A stretch of DNA of 64,000 nt. It comes from Serpula lacrymans var. lacrymans S7.9. Lineage: Eukaryota; Basidiomycota; Agaricomycetes; Boletales; Serpulaceae. The notes under the pieces are model-generated. The model saw only the letters and a list, made by a program, of their open reading frames with translations, was not told the origin of the DNA and did not search any database. Location of the stretch: contig NW_006763298.1 of NCBI RefSeq assembly GCF_000218685.1, positions 1,142,386 through 1,206,385 on the forward strand, given 5' to 3'. Within the stretch, counting starts at the first letter, position 1. Every line of letters starts with the position of its first letter. Shown here piece by piece: positions 23,812 through 35,935 of this stretch. Position numbers and translations under genes: made by a program.

Positions 23812-25503
23812 ATGGCATCCCCGGAAGAAGTAGAACAAAAATACGAACTTATAACACGCGGACTGAAGGAGGTACTTGGTGGGGATGCAATCAAGGCCAT
23901 CCTCACTGAAGGTCGATCGCCGAAATGCTACTGGGGCAAGTGTATATTTCCCCATCCAATGTCTTTCTAGGCTAAAGAGATTCGTATTAACAGGTACCGC
24001 TCCTACTGGAAAGCGTGAGCATGTAATCTTGTGATATACGTTGTCTAAGCTCTGACATCATGTGCAGCACACATCGGTTACTTCGTTGCTCTGACAAAGA
24101 TCGCCGATTTCTTACGGGCAGGAGTTACGGTCAAAATTTTACTGGCAGGTGTGTATATATTGATATCATCATCTCCCGTTCGTCTTGCATATTCGCAGGG
24201 ATAGCAAATCGCGATAAATGCATATTGTATACTACATTGTTTACTGTCTGTGAAATATTGACGAGTCATTTCCCCTTCAGATATACACGCTTTCCTCGAT
24301 AATCTCAAGGCACCCTTAGATGTCGTGTCTTACAGAACGAAATACTACGAGTTTCTTCTCCGCGCTGTCTTCACGTCCCTCGGCATCCCTACATCAAAGC
24401 TCATATTCGTCGAAGGATCTTCTTACCAGCTGACAAAAGAATATAACCTTGACAATTACCGCCTTTGTGCAACCGTAACAGAGCACGATGCTAAAAAAGC
24501 AGGCGCAGAGGTCGTGAAACAGGTGGATAGCCCCCTTCTCAGTGGATTACTCTACCCTGGGCTCCAAGCTCTTGACGAACAGTACCTTGATGTGGATTTT
24601 CAGTTTGGTGGAGTAGATCAGGCGAGTATTTGATTTTACTTCTCGTTCATTTATGTGCGGATCTAATGGTCATTACTCTTTCAGCGGAAAATATTCACTT
24701 TTGCAGAGCTTTACCTTCCTAGACTCGGATACGCCAAGCGCTCCCATCTAATGAACCCCATGGTTCCCGGTCTCACAGGCGGCAAAATGTCATCCTCAGA
24801 TCCAAAATCCAAAATCGACTTTCTCGATCCCCCAGAAGAGGTGCGCAAGAAGATAAAGAATGCATTTTGCGAGGAGGGCAACATTACCGAGAACGGCCTT
24901 TTAGCATTCATCGAAACCGTGCTGATACCAATAAGTGAGATGCGGCTGGAAAGAATGCGCGGGGAGACTGTTGCGGATGATGAGGAAGGGAAAGGCGCGA
25001 GTGGGAGCCAAAAACCTTTTATCGCCGACGATGCCCCGGAAGGAACGGTGTTCACTATAAAACGCAATCCAAAGTGGGGAGCACCGAGTCATTACAAATC
25101 GTACAAGGAATTAGAAAATGACTTTGCAGAGAAGAAACTGCACCCGTCTGATTTAAAACCTTCTGTAGCTGATGCCATCGTCAGTCTGCTGGAACCAATT
25201 CGAAAGGCCTTCCTTGAAAGCGAAGAGTGGCAGAATGTGGAAAGAACAGCGTATCCAGATCCCAATGCAAAACCTGAAGGAAAGAAGAAAAAGAAGGTAT
25301 GTAACGCTGCTACTTCCTTGATGCCATGCATATTTTGACATATATTTCCGCCTAAGGAGAAGGTATACCACCCTCCACCACCGGGTAAAGGCAAGAACGC
25401 GAATGCCACCAATGCTCCTGCAGATCCAAATATTCCAGCTACAGAGGGAGCTACATCAGCCGTGGTCAATGTAGACGGAGTCAAGGAGGCAACATCGTCA
25501 TAA
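23812..25503 (+). CDS. TYS1: Cytosolic tyrosyl-tRNA synthetase
   Basis: It charges tRNA-Tyr with tyrosine. Six exons (23812-23935, 23994-24014, 24068-24148, 24281-24621, 24685-25296, 25357-25503) give 441 residues. The class I catalytic core is plain: YWGTAPTGKPHIGYF carries the HIGH-type motif, then [12 protein letters not shown], the tyrosine-pocket stretch [33 protein letters not shown], and the KMSSS loop ([18 protein letters not shown]). The eukaryotic-type anticodon-binding region follows, and a Lys-rich plus Ala/Pro-rich C-terminal tail ends the protein. Tryptophanyl-tRNA synthetase was considered and rejected because the sequence between HIGH and KMSSS matches eukaryotic TyrRS throughout. 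Introns 1 and 4 start with GC (gcaagt, gcgagt) and the second exon is 21 bp. The gene converges on the J-protein gene. Confidence 0.95.
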
Positions 25504-25679
25504 TCATATCGCAGTATCTATAAATGTATTAAACACTCGATCTGTAGATTTCATCTCTCGCAAGGCGGGTAAGAAAATGAACGGCCATATAATAGTGTAC
25601 AAAACATTAGTGGATGGTATGCTGCAGGATGTTAAAGGAAGAAAACTGTGAGAATCTACAGGAAAAGCTACCATTCTCA

Positions 25680-27446
25680 TTAGCCCCTTTTCCGGTCCCG
25701 TTCTCTACTCGTCTTAGTTTCCACCCTGACATATTCGCTTTCGTCATGACCACCGTCTTCCTTCCTAACCGTCATGTATGACTCTCCTAAAATCTGGAGT
25801 GCAACTGCCCTCAGCTGAGCCTTGCCCCGTGTGATACTAGGATCATCTAGCACCCGATCACATGTCTCACGAAGGACCGACTCGACCTCAAGCTTCGTAC
25901 CCTTTTTGCAGAGACGAAAGTACATGAGAAATGTCCAATGAAGGTAGTTTATAACTTACCTTGAGAAGTGCTGCTAGGCCCTTCTCTGCTGCTTGTTCCT
26001 CTAATCGCTGCTTCTCTTCTGGACTCAAATTCCCAGCTTTCTCTGCAGCTTGAATTTGATCGAAGACACTCTTCAGCTCGATCGCAGATCGAAGAGTCGA
26101 TACACTAAAGACATGTCAATGATTGTTGAGATCGAGTATGAGCGGTTATGAAGTACTGACGTCTCGCTGAAAACGTGATATTTGCCTTGAACGTTGTGTA
26201 GCCACCCACCGACACCGAAGAGGGACTGGTTTGTGGCCAGATAATGTTTAGCTTTGGAAGCGTAGACGAAGCCAACCGTTTGCAGCAACTCTACACCATA
26301 AGATTCTTTCTTTAACTCCCTGAATAAAGATACGACATGAGAAGCATAAATAAACACGTATGCCAGCATACGTACTCAGCCTCAAGTTGACATATTGTTC
26401 GCCAACTCTTCGACACGTCAGGATCATCAGGTCCTGTGGCTGATTCCGTGAATATTCCCAGTTTCCGCTCAAGATTTTCCACACTAAATGAGACGTATAA
26501 GCACCAGGAAAGAAACTTTTTTAAATAAACTTACAGTTTGCGCACACGCTCTGCACGCGCTGCCGCTTTCTGGATCAATTAATTGCTACCCGAAATGCAG
26601 GAGAGAGACAAAACATACCTCTGCAGACGCCTTCTTTTCTTTTTCTTCTTTCTTCGCCTTTTCTTCATCACTTATTATTTCTCTGCCTTTCGCATCTCTC
26701 TGCACTACCTTGCCTTCTTCTCCATCAGCTTCATCAGCTTCCTGCATTGCTGCTTTCATATCCCTTGCAAGGCTGATTTGACCTATGATTGGGACGAATC
26801 GTTCACCTCCGAAAATTGTACTGAATACTTCTTCGGGATCCACGAAGCCACCCTCTGGTGCACTTTCCATAGGCCCAAATTCATTATACTTCTTCCTAAG
26901 AGCAGGATCAGAGAGTGTTTGGTATGCTATTGCGATCTCCTTGAAGCGCTCTTCAGCATGAGGATCGTTGGGATTCTTGTCTGGATGATGCTTGATAGCC
27001 AGGCGCCCTGTAATGAATGTCTTTTTAATACACCCAAATGGCAATGGAGTTTTAAATAAATACGAACGGTATGCTTTCTTTACATCATCTGTCGAGGCAT
27101 TCACTGGGATGCCCAAGATGTCATAATAGCCTGTTTCCAGTGGCCTTTCCTGGGTTCCTATCTTTCTACTTTTTCGATTACTCTGTACTGTATTAGCAGT
27201 GGGATTTGAGCTGTTGGGTGGTGGAGAACGAAGGCCTGCGTTCGCGCTCATGCTACTCATATTTGAAGGAGAAAAAGCATGCGAATAGACGTTCTGACAT
27301 TTGAAGCAGTGAATCTGTAGGACGGTGGCGGATCGAGGCATTGGAGCTGGGACAGGGAATTCCACGGGGGCTTTGCAGTTTGAACATGTTGAAGGAATAT
27401 GTGGTACAATTGGGCGAGATTGGAGAATGGGATATGAGGAGCTCAT
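25680..27446 (-). CDS. J-domain co-chaperone with DnaJ-X domain (Caj1/Djp1 type)
   Basis: Seven exons (27446-27068, 27007-26619, 26569-26535, 26483-26376, 26319-26161, 26104-25960, 25901-25680) give 478 residues. The N-terminus has a two-CxxC zinc-ribbon-like start (CSNCKAP and CFKC). The J domain lies at about residues 105-170: YYDILGIPVNASTDDVKKAY then RRLAIKHHPDKNP with the HPD tripeptide that stimulates Hsp70. A Lys/Glu-rich helix follows and then a DnaJ-X region (ELKKESYGVELLQTVGFVY, with YASKAKHYLA). This layout fits yeast Caj1 and Djp1; Djp1 helps peroxisomal and mitochondrial import. Which of them it matches functionally cannot be told. It ends 176 bp from the convergent TYS1 stop and starts 250 bp from the end of MFS transporter 2. 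Confidence 0.88.
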
Positions 27447-27696
27447 CGTCGAGACAAATCAACGTCAAAGGTGGACGTAGTCAAAGTCGCGGTGCTGTGG
27501 AACGAGCCACTTCGGCTTGGGACACCAAAATCAAGGGCAAGTCACGTGTATCTAGTACCATCGCGGCACTTCAGGCTTATTCAGGAAGTCATGCAAGTTG
27601 CAAGTATGGTAGAATAGAAAACAATGGACACTGATAACATGCACTGCGAATATCAATACTATCATGAGTGTCATTTTTTTTCTCGCCGTATCAGGT

Positions 27697-29645
27697 TCAT
27701 TTTTCTAAGCATTCACTGGCAGGTGCGTCAGGTGTCTGTGGTAGGTGATCTGAACCGGTGCGGTAGAAGACAAGTACGGCGAAAGCTTCCACACATACTA
27801 CAGCCAATAAAAACCAGAATGCGGCTGCTCGTCCGGAATATTCCTCAGACCCTCCATGCTTATCCTCAACAGACGTCTGGATGGAGCTCATGGCCGCAAG
27901 TCCGATGGCTGAACCAAACTGAAGGGCACCGTTGAAGATAGCGCCGACAGTGCCTGCCATTGAGGGAGGAGCTGCTTGAAATATGGCAATACTAAGTGAA
28001 AGTTAATCATGGCTTAGAAAGCAAGACGACACAAATCGTACTTTGCGTGGGTAAAAATCAGCATGGATCCAGCACTGCCAATCACAAATGCTGGGAAGAT
28101 GAACGGCCAATATTGATTAGGTCCACCTCCGACTGCAATCAGCGTCGTAGCGATGACTAGAAAACCAAGTCCTGCGAGGATAATCCATTTTGGACTCAAT
28201 ACTCTGGATAGTGAGCCAGTAAAACTCATCGCAAAAGCAAGGACACCGATAGGGAACCTACAAAACACACCAAGTTAACACTTTGCCTTGTAATATTTCG
28301 CCACTGAACATACATATGTATCACCGATGAAATGACTGGCCAATGATATATGTTTTGCCATAACGTTATGAGAATGGTGTAGACAGCATTCCACCAAAAA
28401 TATGGTAACAGCGCGGTAGCAAAGAGTACAGAGAAGTTCTTGTAGAACCACGTTCTAGGAGGTCTAACTCTAACGTTATTTGTATTCCGATAACCTGGTC
28501 AAACAACACGCACATTGCTGCTTTATTAGCAGGGAGAAGCGTCTCCCAATATATAAAACCGCCAATCAAGAGGATGGAAATGACTAGCGGTGCGAGGACC
28601 ATGGCAGTACCCCACCCATTCGCCGAACCAGAGGTAACAGCAAAAACAAACAAAATGAGTGCAACTAGCTGTGTATCAGGACTTGATCGTAGTCAATACT
28701 AACCTACATGCTTACTTGTTAACATCACAACACCCACTATATCCAGGCGCTTGAATTTGGACCCTTGAGATTCAAAATGGTCTAGAGGTTTCGGTTGGGG
28801 CGGGATGACAAAGATACAACCTAACGCTACAGGTAGTGCCACTATTGCTACAAACCAAAAGACCCAATGCCATGAGGCGTATTCGACGAAGATAGCCCCT
28901 ATTAGAAGTCCAAGTACTAGAATGTCACTCAGTGTTAGAGTATTTATTATTATCCTATACAGATGAATCCTTACCATTGGCAACTGCCCCACAACCACCA
29001 AAGACGCCAATGGCCCGAGCTTGCTCAAGAGGATCTGGGAAGACCTTGACTAGTAGTGTCAAAGCAGAAGGAATAGTCATTGCAGCAGCTATAAGACAGA
29101 TCTGGATCACTTGCTCGCTTTATAATATTTGAAAACGTACATATGCCAATGAGAGCGCGCAGTGTGAGTATGACTATTTTGTTGTCAGCGAAGCCTGCGC
29201 CGAGCGAGATTACGCCGAGGCCAGCCACTCCAGATATAAACGCAGCTTCTGTCATTCCCGTGAGTCGTGGCAAACCAAGTATTTAAAATATTCGTTCTTA
29301 CTAGGGCTGTAAACATCACTGATGCGACCGCTCTGGGCGGAGGGTATGAGTCACCAGCCACAAAGAAGATGCCACGGATGTGCGGATTGGACTCACAATT
29401 AATAGAAACGATGCGAAAGTCAGCTGAAATGCACTGATAATCCATGCTGACTGGCTCTCAGCTATGTTCAATGATATTTCAAGGGAAGGTATTGCAGAGA
29501 ATAGGGCAGAAGTGTTGAAGGAATCCAAGAATTGCGCTAGACAGAATATAGCTAGCAGTACCATTTTCTTGGCTCTTGATAACGTTTTAGGCAGCTCTTC
29601 ATTGCCTGGAGCTTCCACAATAGAAACAGGTGGTGGTGAAGACAT
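27697..29645 (-). CDS. MFS transporter 2 (inverted paralog of MFS transporter 1)
   Basis: Nine exons on the minus strand (29645-29397, 29332-29302, 29248-29141, 29088-28975, 28916-28716, 28664-28514, 28463-28314, 28257-28042, 27991-27697) give 504 residues. The first eight exons are exactly as long as those of MFS transporter 1 (249, 31, 108, 114, 201, 151, 150, 216 bp). Protein similarity is high through all helices, for example LAIFCLAQFLDSFNTSALFS and AGTVGAIFNGALQFGSAIGL. Only the C-terminal tail differs (shorter here). The substrate is unknown. The ATG at 29645 was chosen because it aligns with the start of the paralog; an upstream in-frame extension begins at a non-ATG codon. It forms an inverted pair with the gene at 21328-23365. 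Confidence 0.9.
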
Positions 29646-30536
29646 CGCGCTGAAAGGTCGTGGAAAGGCTTGTTTACAGCTGGACAAGTTGGGCTGTACC
29701 AAGTAATGAATGGAGACAAGGAGCAACAGTGGAAGTAAGGTCACTTGTCTGCTCGATCCTTATAGTGGAAGACAATCTCAGTCATGACCAATCAAATTTA
29801 AATAGTAAGGAGGTAACATGTCGGACCAGATACCGAGTATGAGATATGTACGAGGAACCGCGATGGGGTCAAGCTTCTAGTTCTTGTGAGTGGCCTACCT
29901 AACGAGAGGGTGCTAGTGCGCCCATCTAGGCAGCTGCAACCGTATGATTGCCAGTGTTTGGAACCTTGGAATATACGACAGAAAAATATTCATTCTACCG
30001 GATCCGGTTGTGAACTAAAGATTTCTGCCACGCAGACTGTGTCAGTATCAGACTCGGAAGTGGAAGTTGGGCACGAGGTAGCTACCAAGATGCTTCACAG
30101 GTATGTTTCGGTTCACCTGGAACAGCCCATTGTCTAAAGATAAGAACAACGTGTGCACAGAACTGGGAAAGCGGTATTTCAGCGATGGACTTCGGGCCTA
30201 TATGATCCGTTTGCTGTATGCAATGAAGACACTGTCTGTATGCTTCAAGAAAGGTTTGGTTTCATGGTCCCTCGACGATGTCAGAGGGTACAGAAATAAT
30301 CAAACAAGCCCGATATTTGTAGAATTGCTGTCATGGTTAACCTCACCGCTTGCCGACGAAGACATAACGGAGAACACGTGACCGTATTTGATTACCTAAT
30401 GGGCGAGTCAACAAACGGCGCGGCGCGCTTTAAACTTCCTTCCTTCCTTTAATTACAACCACCATCGCGAATATCGCGTCCTGAACTTGTTCATCTCTTA
30501 TCCTAGTATAACACCTGTCCATATACCTTTAACGAC
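29646..30536. promoter_or_regulatory. Divergent upstream region of MFS transporter 2 and histone H4, with CGG-N8-CCG site at 29822-29835
   Basis: This is 891 bp between two divergent starts. On the minus strand CGGTATCTGGTCCG (29835-29822) repeats the site found before MFS transporter 1, differing only in one spacer base. It lies about 177 bp before the ATG. A shared GATTGGTCATGACTG block lies between it and the gene. Close to the H4 start are a GC-rich block (gcgcggcgcgc) and a TTTAAA. Short ORFs at 29886-30381 were not supported. Confidence 0.5.
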
Positions 30537-31074
<538 letters not shown>

Positions 31075-31394
31075 ATAATACTTCGTTGGTGGTCCCCTTC
31101 GCTTTATCAGTATCGTTCTAACAGAAATACTCCCAGCAGTAGTTTGTTGTGTGCTCTATATTTACATATGTCTAGTGTTTTATTTCCATGTTGTATATTC
31201 CGTCAGATCTCACTTTTAAGAGTGACCATGTATGTAGCCTATATATCTTGTGCCTAGTACAGCGCAAATTAAGTTGCTTGAATAGCAAACCCAGTCAATT
31301 CAGAGCGTGCTCCAAGTATATAGGGAGACCAGTCTTATCTAAATAGGGTATAACGAGAGATAATAAGCTCACAGACAGGATCTGTTCGATTAAA
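31075..31394. other. Intergenic region between convergent H4 and MRM2
   Basis: These are the 3' regions of two convergent genes, AT-rich. Nothing else is seen. Confidence 0.4.
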
Positions 31395-32342
31395 TCACGA
31401 CTTCGCTCCCTTCCAACCGCGACAAAGCCAGTATCCTTCCGACGATCGTGCACGGCTTGCTTCAGGCTTTATATAGTGAACCAGATGGAAATTCGGCTCG
31501 AGGTGATTAGCTCGGAACTCGTGTAGCAACGGGTGGGCAAAATGCTTGAGACTGATGAACGCAATAGATAAATCATCCGAGCTCGATGAAGGGCACAGGA
31601 AACAAACATACAGTAGTGTCCCACCTCGTCCGGAGCGAGTCTCGTTTGCTTTTTTGAGGTTACCCGTCGCAAACTCAAACACAGCCCTACATATATCTAG
31701 ACTCGATTCTGTATCACGAATACTGTTTCCAGTAAAATTGGCAGCCATGTCAGAGAGTATGACGTCTGCCTTCCCAGATGAATTCGTGTCTGACAGAAGC
31801 ATAGATTTGACTATTTGTCCTGCCTCTGGGCTCAGAAAGTCGAGCTGGAGAGTCTGGACACCCGGTATCGGAAGCATAGGCAGCAGATCGACGGCAACAA
31901 TAGATTTACCAAGGGAGGGTGCCTTCTTAACGGGTGCCTGCTTCCTGTCCAACTCAAGGTCTTCTTCGGCATAGCTCCAAGAATCGAAATTGTCTGATTT
32001 GTTCTTGTCTTTCCTCATAAACATGCCGTCATTGGGGAAGTCTAGAGAGTCCCCATCTTCTAGATCGTCATCGAAGTTTTCCGTCCATCCCATCTTTTTC
32101 GCTACGACCTGACTCCAGCCCCCTGGTGCGGCTCCAAGGTCAACTACCGTTTGAGTGCCGTTTTTTGGAAGAAAGGAGCCCCATTTCTTGTCTAATTCAA
32201 TGAGTTTGAACGCAGACCTGGATCTATAGGATGCGGGATTTGTCTGACGCTGCTTGACGTAAGGATCTCGAGACTGCCTGGATAGCCAAGACTGGGACGA
32301 CGATTTGATCTTCGAGACGACAGCGGTAGGACGAAAAGACAT
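31395..32342 (-). CDS. MRM2: FtsJ-type rRNA 2'-O-methyltransferase (Mrm2-like)
   Basis: FtsJ/RrmJ enzymes methylate a 2'-hydroxyl of large-subunit rRNA; Mrm2 does so in mitochondria. Two exons (32342-31612 and 31551-31395) give 295 residues. The SAM-binding motif is VVDLGAAPGGWSQVV. The K-D-K-E tetrad can be placed at Lys in YRSRSAFKLIEL, Asp in VILSDMAANFTGNS, Lys in LLKHFAHP and Glu in ASRARSSEGYWLC. Between the SAM motif and the second strand is an acidic, charged insertion of about 60 residues, which is also seen in fungal Mrm2-type proteins. The short N-terminus with Ser/Arg suits a mitochondrial presequence but is not proof. Nuclear Spb1 and cytosolic Trm7 are less likely because of the size and the insertion. 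Confidence 0.85.
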   Translation of the reverse strand: MSFRPTAVVSKIKSSSQSWLSRQSRDPYVKQRQTNPASYRSRSAFKLIELDKKWGSFLPKNGTQTVVDLGAAPGGWSQVVAKKMGWTENFDDDLEDGDSLDFPNDGMFMRKDKNKSDNFDSWSYAEEDLELDRKQAPVKKAPSLGKSIVAVDLLPMLPIPGVQTLQLDFLSPEAGQIVKSMLLSDTNSSGKADVILSDMAANFTGNSIRDTESSLDICRAVFEFATGNLKKANETRSGRGGTLLYVCFLCPSSSSDDLSIAFISLKHFAHPLLHEFRANHLEPNFHLVHYIKPEASRARSSEGYWLCRGWKGAKS

Positions 32343-32629
32343 ATAAGGTCAAATTTTTCTTCTGGGAGACCACCTTGCAAAAAGTGGGCTATCTAAAATT
32401 GGCCAAAATGGAGGGACGTGGTACAGCCAGATTAGGCAGTTGTGACGATGGATTGAAATGGAAAAATATATTCTCTGGTGGGTACCAAGCCAGATGACGT
32501 TGTTTGGCTACAGCCTTAGAAATAAATAACCTAGTCGGCTAAGTCCGATAATTACAAGCATCTTTGTCGAGATGCACACCAAACGCTAGGGACCAACATA
32601 AAAACGCCATAAATGTCAATGTAACGATC
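32343..32629. other. Divergent promoter region (MRM2 / TFIIIC triple-barrel protein)
   Basis: This is 287 bp between divergent starts. No specific motif was recognised. Confidence 0.35.
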
Positions 32630-33352
32630 ATGACTCCACCCTCTTCTTTATTCCCTGGTTACAGACAGGTTGAAGCATTCGGACCTGACGATGAATACTC
32701 TGATGAAGAAATCTCATATGTTACTCTAGACCTGGGTAATGTGGAACCGACTCTTGTTCCGAGCAGCTCGACATATAGACTGATTGTCAGCACAGTTTCT
32801 TTTATCTCGATTTAACTGCACTCATATCAATTCTAATGTGTATTCGACGCGATTTAATTATAGGGCCTTGACACTCCCATGCCGTTCTTGCAATTGTCTG
32901 GCACCATCTTCAAAGGGCAACACGACTCATTACTGGGTACTGAACTTTTATTCACAGAAGCGAAAGGTGAGTGGTATTCCTACTTTAGAAGTGCTCCTTG
33001 TATAATCTCGTCTCTCTTAGATGACCATGACCGTAGCAAACGCTTCATCACTCACGTCGCTAACACTGAACAACGTGTCCGCTTCAAGGAAGTAGAGCTA
33101 AAAGCTAAACAGCAAGACCCTCCGCAGCCCATACCCGATCAGTCATCCAAGGAATCTAGTAACAAGAATGAGGTATTTGCACTAGAACGTATGACGGGGA
33201 AGAGCTTCCCTCCAAATCCTCCGAAGCGTACACGCAGTAAGAGGAGCGATAAAAAGGGGAAGCAGCGGGAGGTTATCCCCGATCAAGAACAACTGACTGA
33301 GAAAAGTGTGGGGATAGTGTCGGATATGTTGGGTGACGAAGGAGAGGAATAG
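32630..33352 (+). CDS. TFIIIC tau55-like triple-barrel domain protein
   Basis: Three exons (32630-32785, 32864-32966, 33021-33352) give 196 residues. Residues 25-100 read like the triple-barrel domain of the small TFIIIC subunit (GTF3C6, fission yeast Sfc7, yeast Tau55 C-terminus): YVTLDLGNVEPTLV, then LIGLDTPMPFLQLSGTIFKG and SLLGTELLFTEAK. This subunit belongs to the factor that recruits TFIIIB to tRNA genes. The second half is charged and Lys/Glu/Pro-rich with a nuclear-signal-like RTRSKRSDKKGK. The in-frame ATG at 32630 was chosen; the open frame upstream has no earlier ATG. Assignment rests on the short LIGLDT/LLGT pattern, so moderate confidence. Confidence 0.68.
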
Positions 33353-34365
33353 CGCATCTTGTTGGTAGCGACCTTAGGATACTCAGAACTATCGTCATTG
33401 TAGAAGCATATAAGTTATGGCATTGTGTCAAATCAACGCAAGGCTTGTAAATATGTTAATCTAGAGGACTGGATTTTGCAAAGAGTTAGTAACCGGAACA
33501 AAATCTGAATATATATTGTCTGCCCAATAATAGAAATTCTCTCTCTGCCTACATACAACCATTAGGTGGAAATACCTTATCAGGGGCCAATACTAACGGG
33601 GGGAAACCTGATACAATCGGCTCGGCTTGTCTCGACTGAAATACTCTGAAATTAGTCCGAGTACGAGCATACGGCGGTTGAATGATTACCGTTTCCCGCT
33701 TTCCTCCGAGCATAGGTCCTCCAAAAAGGCGTTTCGAAAGAGCAATGCTGCATTCTTCCAGGTATGATGAGATGGCAAACAGCCGGAGAACTGGTGTGCA
33801 TTTTCTTGATGGCCTAGCTGCGACGGATCTAACCTACTTGTGCTTACCGTATGCGAGAACTCGATGAAATTGCCATAATCACGGTTCTTCGAAGAATCTA
33901 GCTATAGCTCGCTCTGGAGTCGTTCATGTCGGTTACTTCAAAAAGCTTGTCTGGAGAACAGTTTATACACCTGAGTATCTAGAACAAATTCTTGCAAAAG
34001 AGTACATACCAGATAAGAATGATGCAACCCCGAGTTACTAGCTAGAATAAGCAGTGACGTTGTATGTGATCCCGATGGGCCAATCGGCAGATGTCCAGCT
34101 TGAGTTACTTCCGTAAGTTACAATGCCCCTGTCATTGACACCTCCGCAAACTCTAAACGTCCAAGTCGACTTCAAGTCGAAGAACTGAAGACCATTGACA
34201 GCACCAGAGACCTTCCTCTAGACATTAGCCCATGTGGACACACAGAATTCCGTCGGGTATTCATGTTCGCACCCCGAGACTCCGCAAGGACACGACTCCG
34301 CATTCTTACCATTACACCTTACGTGGGGTACGGCGAGTCTACATTAGCTGGTTCGTTTTGCCACC
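33353..34365. other. Region between TFIIIC-like gene and coiled-coil gene
   Basis: About 1 kb that contains the relic at 33682-34041. The rest shows no coding signal. The last 320 bp are the promoter side of the gene that starts at 34366. Confidence 0.4.
33682..34041 (+). pseudogene. Gene relic in three reading frames
   Basis: Three consecutive protein-like stretches occur in different frames with no room for introns between them. First, 33682-33867 contains RTGVHFLDGLAATDLTYLCL. Second, from 33851 comes RELDEIAIITVLRRI, which ends at a TAG (33899-33901). Third, from about 33907 comes SGVVHVGYFKKLVWR, then a Tyr/Glu-rich tail to a TAG at 34039. They read as consecutive pieces of one protein whose frame has been broken twice. 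I do not recognise the family. No upstream exon was found. Confidence 0.42.
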
Positions 34366-35935
34366 ATGATGGACCTATTCAGCGATCAAGAAGATGAAGA
34401 GGAAGGTGTCCCTGTCCACCTCACAGACTACGAACTACGCATCCTCCCGGATTTCGAGAAAGAGCTTCGAAGGCGTGGCAGCGCGGAGGACAAAATTCAG
34501 TGGATAGCAGAGCATGGTGCCAAGGTGAGAAACCTTTACTCTCATCACCTTCTGTTCTCCTCCCTCTTTTCTCGGTACACACTAGGGAGATGCCACATCT
34601 GAATTCCGCTCATATGATCTCCTCTCCGCGTCTCTCATCATGTTCTCTCCCTGAAAGCCCTGCGAATCGTGTATCTTCCGTGAACAAGAATGCAAGCCCG
34701 TTCTTGAAAGCGTCGTTTGCCAAGGGTGTGCAGAAACACACACGGGCTGCAGCTGGTACGCGGATTACAAGTGCGCCCATGTCACGAGCAGGTTGGGAAT
34801 CTCCAAATCGACGTACAGCAGGCTCATGGGATATACACAATCGCCCTCTCGACTCGCATCCGAGATAATGTCCGTCAAGTCTGAGCTATCCTCGATCAGC
34901 ATGCGGGGTCAGGGGATGGAACTCGGACCGAGTCCTGAAACTCAAAGCCGCAGTCTAAGCCAGTTACAGGTCCAGACGGAAAAGCTGGGAAATTCTAACG
35001 AACGAAATGTAAAGCTCACCCAAGAGATAATTAAAACTCGGGAAGCGCTCGCCACGCGCGAACGGGAAGCCGCGGGGCACGTAGAAAAGATCTTGCGCTT
35101 GCAGAAGGAACTGGATGGCGAAAGACAGTTTCTGGAGCTTATAAAAATCCAGGTGAAGAATACACAGGAACTAGCTAACACAGCTGTGACAGCCAAGAAC
35201 CAAGCGTTGAAGGAGGTGGAGAGCGAACGGCAGCTTCGGGAGGTCGCTCAAACCCAATTGAAGAGTGCCCAGGAACAAGCTAGCACGGCTGCGACGGCTA
35301 GGGATCAAGCAGTGAAGGAGGCGGAAAGTAAGTGATCCTAACATACTTAACTGTGAATGCGAACTCCGTCACCTGTGATTTACTGACCGCTTAAATGCAG
35401 AAGAGTCCGATGAGCAACGTTTCCAGATATCCAGCCTTTTAGTCGAGCTCGAAGATACGAAGAAGCAGGTAGAAGCTGTGGTGTCTCGCGCCACTGACGC
35501 TGAAACGGCCAAAGAGCAAGCCCTAGAAGAGCTAGCAAGTATGTTTCCTTTTTTTTTACCGAATCACATCGAGAAAACCGAGATACTAGCGTGATCTCAG
35601 AACACCACTCCAGGCTCGGGGAGATCGAAAGGACAGAACAGTCTGATAGACTTGCGATCCGGATGCAATTGGATTTCAAGATTCGCGAACTGAAGAAAAT
35701 AAGCTCTCGCAGTGATAATCCGACATATGATTTAGCACAATCGTTGGATCAAGTCGTCAAATCGTTGCAGGCCCTGAGCGATGGCCTCTTGGAAGAAGCG
35801 TGCAGCCGTGATGCGGACCCTATGGAGGTGGTTCAAGATATGACCCGACGCCGACGTCGTGGCGAGAACGGCGACCTCGAGGATGATAGTCACAGAAAGC
35901 GCATGAAGGGCGACGACGACGATTTTTGCGCATGA
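34366..35935 (+). CDS. Cys-rich motif plus long coiled-coil protein, unrecognised
   Basis: Four exons (34366-34524, 34658-35327, 35401-35538, 35601-35935) give 433 residues. The first intron is 133 bp. The N-terminus is acidic. Residues about 54-85 carry a Cys-rich patch (CESCIFREQECKP, then VCQGCAETHTGCSWYADYKC) spaced like a small zinc-binding module. From about 135 to 360 the protein is an almost unbroken coiled coil. It contains a degenerate repeat of about 48 residues in which KNTQELANTAVTAKNQALKE and KSAQEQASTAATARDQAVKE correspond. The C-terminus is basic and acidic in turn (RRRRRGENG, then DDDD). Such Cys-patch plus coiled-coil proteins occur widely in agaricomycetes without known function. 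The last 116 bp overlap, antisense, the end of the HSPA12-like gene. Confidence 0.65.

Noticed and set aside
29886..30381. Two plus-strand ORFs upstream of histone H4
   Set aside because: They do not join into a plausible spliced gene and show no family features. The region fits a divergent promoter.
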